Of a DNA stretch of 64,000 nucleotides, positions 60,573 through 64,000 are shown in pieces. Location of the stretch: contig JAQGBZ010000280.1 in NCBI GenBank assembly GCA_034687125.1, positions 20,087 to 84,086 of the forward strand. Reading direction: 5' to 3'. This stretch comes from Neelides folsomi (Eukaryota; Arthropoda; Collembola; Neelipleona; Neelidae). The number at the start of each line of letters is the position of its first letter. The first letter of the stretch is position 1. The translations under genes and the position numbers were made by a program. The notes under the pieces are model-generated. The model did not search any database. It was not told where the DNA came from and saw only the letters and a list, made by a program, of their open reading frames with translations.

Positions 60573-63401
60573 ATGAAAGCATTTACAAGAGGGAAAAAAG
60601 AAGTTAAGGATGATGAAGAATATTACGATGAAGTTGAACTTGAAAGTAATACAAAAATGTCACGATCAAAGAAATTATTTTTTCGGTTTTGTCTTGACAC
60701 AAGTTTACATGGGCTCAAATATGTTGGTCAACCAAGAAGACATATTTCAGAAAGGTCATAAAGATTTTACATTTATTTTTAATAGACAAATTGCAGAATT
60801 GTCTTGTTTTAATACCCGATTTTTCTAAAATTTTGTAGAATATTTTGGCTTTTGGCATTTGGTGTGGGGATTTGCGGAGCTTTATATTTAATCGGAGATG
60901 TTTGGGCCAAATATAAAAAGAGTCCTGTAATAATAACATTTCGGCCCTTTGAAACAACTATTGATCAAATTCCGTTCCCAGCAATTACCATTTGTAATAT
61001 GAATAAAGTCCTCAAAAGCAAAGCGGATGAATTTCTGTAAGTTAATTTAATTTTTTAAAGAAATTGTTATTTATATTATTTATGTACCTGCATCTACTCT
61101 ATGATCTACGTAATGTATCCTATATACTATTTATTATGTATGTTACATCTTACATCTTTACCAGTGATGCAGTAAAAAGTGAAGACTATTCAGACCGTAT
61201 TAATGCTTGGAAAAATTTGTATTATCTTGACCATGTTTGTTCAACATCAGGAAGCTTTACTCGAAGGTGGGCTTAATTAATAGTAAATTTGGTCAATTGG
61301 TTAAGTAAGTATAACAGTTTCCCCAACTTAAAGTTATATTAGATGGACAAATCAATTGGATTTATTTTTTAGGTTTAATCTGTCTGAAAATCGTGGGACG
61401 ATTAAAGGGTTGGAAAATATAACGCTTGAATCTGATCAATCGGACGTCGCTAAATTTTTGCAAACTGCAAGTATTTTCATATCAAACTAATTTTAAGAAA
61501 TTTTTACATTGATTTTATGAACTAAATTAATAATCATTAATTATTTAAATAATGAGGACACAATTTGGAAATTAAATTAAATATATTTTAATTCTTATTA
61601 TTTAAAGGCATCTCAAGAATGTGACCAGATGTTACCTTATTGTTTATGGCAAGGTTAATTTAATTTACTATATTATAATTGGTTTATTGATTTACAAATA
61701 TATTAGATTTCACGATAGTAGAAAACTTTAAATATTAATTTTGTACCTAATTACTTATTTGCAATGAAATCAACATCTTACCTTACGTTGTAAATTAATA
61801 TTTTTAGATGAAATAAGAAATTGCAGCGAATTATTCCATTCTATTGAAACTGAATTTGGAAAATGTTGTACATTCAATATGGTTCCTATTTCTTTATTAG
61901 AAACTTTAAGGTAGAAAAACAAAAAAATAATAGCGATGTTTTAAAAATTTTTAAATATACAATATTTTGTGGTAAATATGTATTACACACACAAATTGTA
62001 ATCCCAATACATATATCTTACATATGCATGTATCAGAATATATTGTATAAGATACACACTATAGTATTAAAATTATTATAAATTTAAAGGAATGATACAA
62101 GAGACGATCCAAAAGAAATAGCCGAATGGCTTTCATGGGATTTGGACAAAGACGGATTTCTCTTTACAGGTGAGAAAAAGCCTGAGTTTCCACGACGTCA
62201 AATGAGAGCTGGAAAATCATTCGGACTTTCCTTTTTACTTGATCCGCAAATTGATGAATATTTCTGTACAACTTCAGATGCTATCGGATTTCGGGTAAAA
62301 TTTATTATTTTAAATGTATCTGGAAATGTGATAATTATTTTAGGATACCAATTAACTTGACATAAGAATAAATAATTCTGGCATTATAAAATAAATAACA
62401 TTAACATAAATTCAACTATCCTTTTTAACATGTATTCATATATTATTCTTACGTCAAAGTCACTAATTCTAATGTCAAAATAACATAAACCCATTATCTT
62501 ACCCATTTTTTTTTAAATATTAAGCTTCAAGCTCATCTTCCCATTGATGTTCCACATGTTAGCGATTTTGGCATTTCACTTCGACCGAATTCAGAAATCT
62601 TTATAGACGTTCTGCCTGACTTCACTATGGCAGATGAAAATATTTCAGGATTTTCATTAGTAATTTTTAATCATACTATCATACCAAAAATGCAAAATAA
62701 CTTGATTTTCTTTTTTGAAATTAGAAAAATCGCGGTTGTTACTTTAAAGGAGAACAAAATTTAAAATATTATAAATATTACACATCTAATAACTGTGTTG
62801 ATGAATGTGCAGCTGATAGGACTGAAGCAAAATGTAATTGCGTGCGATATTACATGCCACGTAAGATTTTATATCAATATACATACATTAATACTTATAA
62901 TGTAATATAATTATTTTTGCATATTTTTATCATATTTTTATTATTATTATTTTTATATAGGTGACAACAATAGATCTCTTTGTGGTCCATCCAAATTTGA
63001 ATGTGCTGAGAGTATTAAAGGTTAAATTATTATTAGATTAATATAATAGGTAGAAGCCAAATTTTTATTTGTTGTAGGAGAATTCAAAACGGAAGGCATA
63101 AAAAAGTTTTGCGAACATTGTCGACCCACTTGCACAGAACTGCAATATTATTTGCAAGAAAGCTCAGTTCCACTTCAGGATTATTCTTTTTGGAATATTG
63201 GAAACAGGCAAGAGCCATTGAGGTAATTATAAAAATTCTTTAATATGCTTTTCTCACACTTAACATACAAATCAAAACATGTTATTTTCACCTTTTATAT
63301 TAGAGGTAAAAAAAACGTTTCCATTGTCCATGTGTACTTTGGGAGTGACTCCACTTATGCAAAATTAAGAACCGAACTTTATGGGTCTACAGATTTAATT
63401 G
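60573..63401 (+). CDS. DEG/ENaC (pickpocket-type) sodium channel subunit, 12 exons, 3' end missing
   Basis: Exons 60573-60754, 60839-61036, 61165-61266, 61373-61466, 61608-61653, 61808-61910, 62090-62294, 62525-62659, 62725-62860, 62961-63020, 63078-63222 and 63304-63401 join in phase into 501 residues. The intron after 61466 uses a GC donor (CAAACT|gcaagt). Marks of the family: an acidic N-terminal tail with SLHGLKYVGQ, first membrane helix (IFWLLAFGVGICGALYLIGD), post-TM1 FPAITICN, the Cys-rich extracellular domain (CDQMLPYC, EFGKCCTFN, RGCYFKGEQN, NNCVDECAAD, CNCVRYYMP, FCEHCRPTC) and the pre-TM2 VYFGSDSTYA to YGSTDLIG. The pore-forming TM2 with its GxS filter is not seen: after DLIG a donor-like G|gtttat follows, so the last exon probably lies beyond 64000; otherwise reading on gives a stop after two codons and a dead channel. 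These subunits form amiloride-sensitive channels in mechanosensation, taste or osmoregulation. Confidence 0.88.
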
Positions 63402-64000
63402 GTTTATAAATTTCAAATTATATTAACTAATAAATACATACTTAATTAAACTCATTTAATTGAAATACAATCAGGGTAGGCAAAAAGATAGCTTTTTGCT
63501 AGGTCGTCGTTGCTTTTTGGTTTAAACTACCTTTTTGCTTTTTGCTAATTGCTTTTTGAATTGGTATATTTTCGTACTTTAACTTTGTTTAATACAAACA
63601 AAAAGTATTAAATCGTTAATAATGAGTTAAGTTATACTTCAACTTATGTTTTTAATAAAAAAATATATTCAAAATAAAAAAATTTCAGAAAATTAATTTT
63701 TATATTCTTGATCATTTAACCAAAAAGCAAAAACCTGGGCCCAGGCTCATGGTCTTTTACTCCTTACTCCTACTCCTAACTCCTAGAATCTATAGAAACC
63801 TAGGATTAAGGATTATCCGCGGCTCATCAACATTTTTGTATCACTTCTTACTCCTTGAAAGTTTTTAAGATTCAAAATAATGAATGAGGAAGGGGGAAAT
63901 TCAAATCTGCTGTTTTTTAAATTAATTTTTTTGGTATTGGCATTAAGGATCGATTTCTTAATAGTCTGATTGAAACTTTAAGTTGAGGTATTATTTATCA
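63402..64000. other. Intron or downstream DNA with GCTTTTTG-rich repeats
   Basis: Probably an intron of the DEG/ENaC gene. From 63481 to 63559 GCTTTTTG/TTTTTGCT units recur several times; at 63720-63732 AAAAAGCAAAAA appears in the opposite sense, next to a palindrome CCTGGGCCCAGG (63734-63745) and a run of CTCCTA units (63761-63785). This resembles a repeat-derived patch, but I cannot define an element. No TM2-like exon is present. Confidence 0.4.

Noticed and set aside
1-64000. tRNA, rRNA, CRISPR or bacterial operon features
   Set aside because: No cloverleaf with a TTC loop, no rRNA-like tract and no regularly spaced repeat array were seen; split genes show that the DNA is eukaryotic.

Overview
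The window is animal nuclear DNA. Almost every gene is split by short introns (about 70-150 bases) with GT-AG borders, and the sequence is very AT-rich with no operons. A pickpocket-type DEG/ENaC channel, a divergent seven-helix chemoreceptor-like protein, an acid lipase and beta-1,3-galactosyltransferases together suggest an arthropod. A springtail or similar hexapod is my guess from overall gene style, not something the sequence proves. All gene models below were spliced by eye using reading frame and splice phase.

Layout. 0-6 kb: inverted-repeat elements (341-460, 913-1036, 5007-5499), a membrane protein with a myristoylation-type start (1534-2328, minus), a cysteine-rich secreted protein (3128-4340, minus) and a decayed mariner/Tc1-type transposon (5574-5996). 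6-22.6 kb: a gene-poor stretch holding one clear small gene, a 76-residue peptide with 10 cysteines (16990-17338), and an unusual cluster of CACCATGGTG palindromes (15928-16162). 22.6-27.2 kb: a GT31 beta-1,3-galactosyltransferase (minus) head to head with a secreted acid lipase (plus). 27.2-41.5 kb: a second gene-poor stretch with a likely 53-residue two-exon gene and a few orphan exon-like pieces. 41.5-47 kb: a secreted protein of heptad repeats, a chemoreceptor-like protein, a two-helix membrane protein with an in-frame intron, and a second GT31 enzyme. 47.8-51.5 kb: a Tudor-domain protein (minus). 52.4-55.8 kb: a receptor tyrosine kinase (minus). 57.3-58.0 kb: a secreted Cupin_5 (DUF985) protein. 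58.6-59.7 kb: a broken partial copy of the kinase gene (minus). 60.6-63.4 kb: a DEG/ENaC channel running off the right end.

The most notable locus is the receptor kinase. Its 12 exons splice in consistent phase into 747 residues: signal peptide, a region that reads as a serine-protease homologue with the catalytic His and Asp lost, an LDL-receptor class A module, one membrane helix, and a tyrosine kinase with HSD in place of HRD. A truncated copy lies 2.8 kb away, with a stop codon, a destroyed splice acceptor and no kinase exons. Other points of interest are two GC-AG introns with the same ACT|GCAAGT junction, a 72-base in-frame intron, and several miniature elements with TA duplications, one inside a lipase intron.
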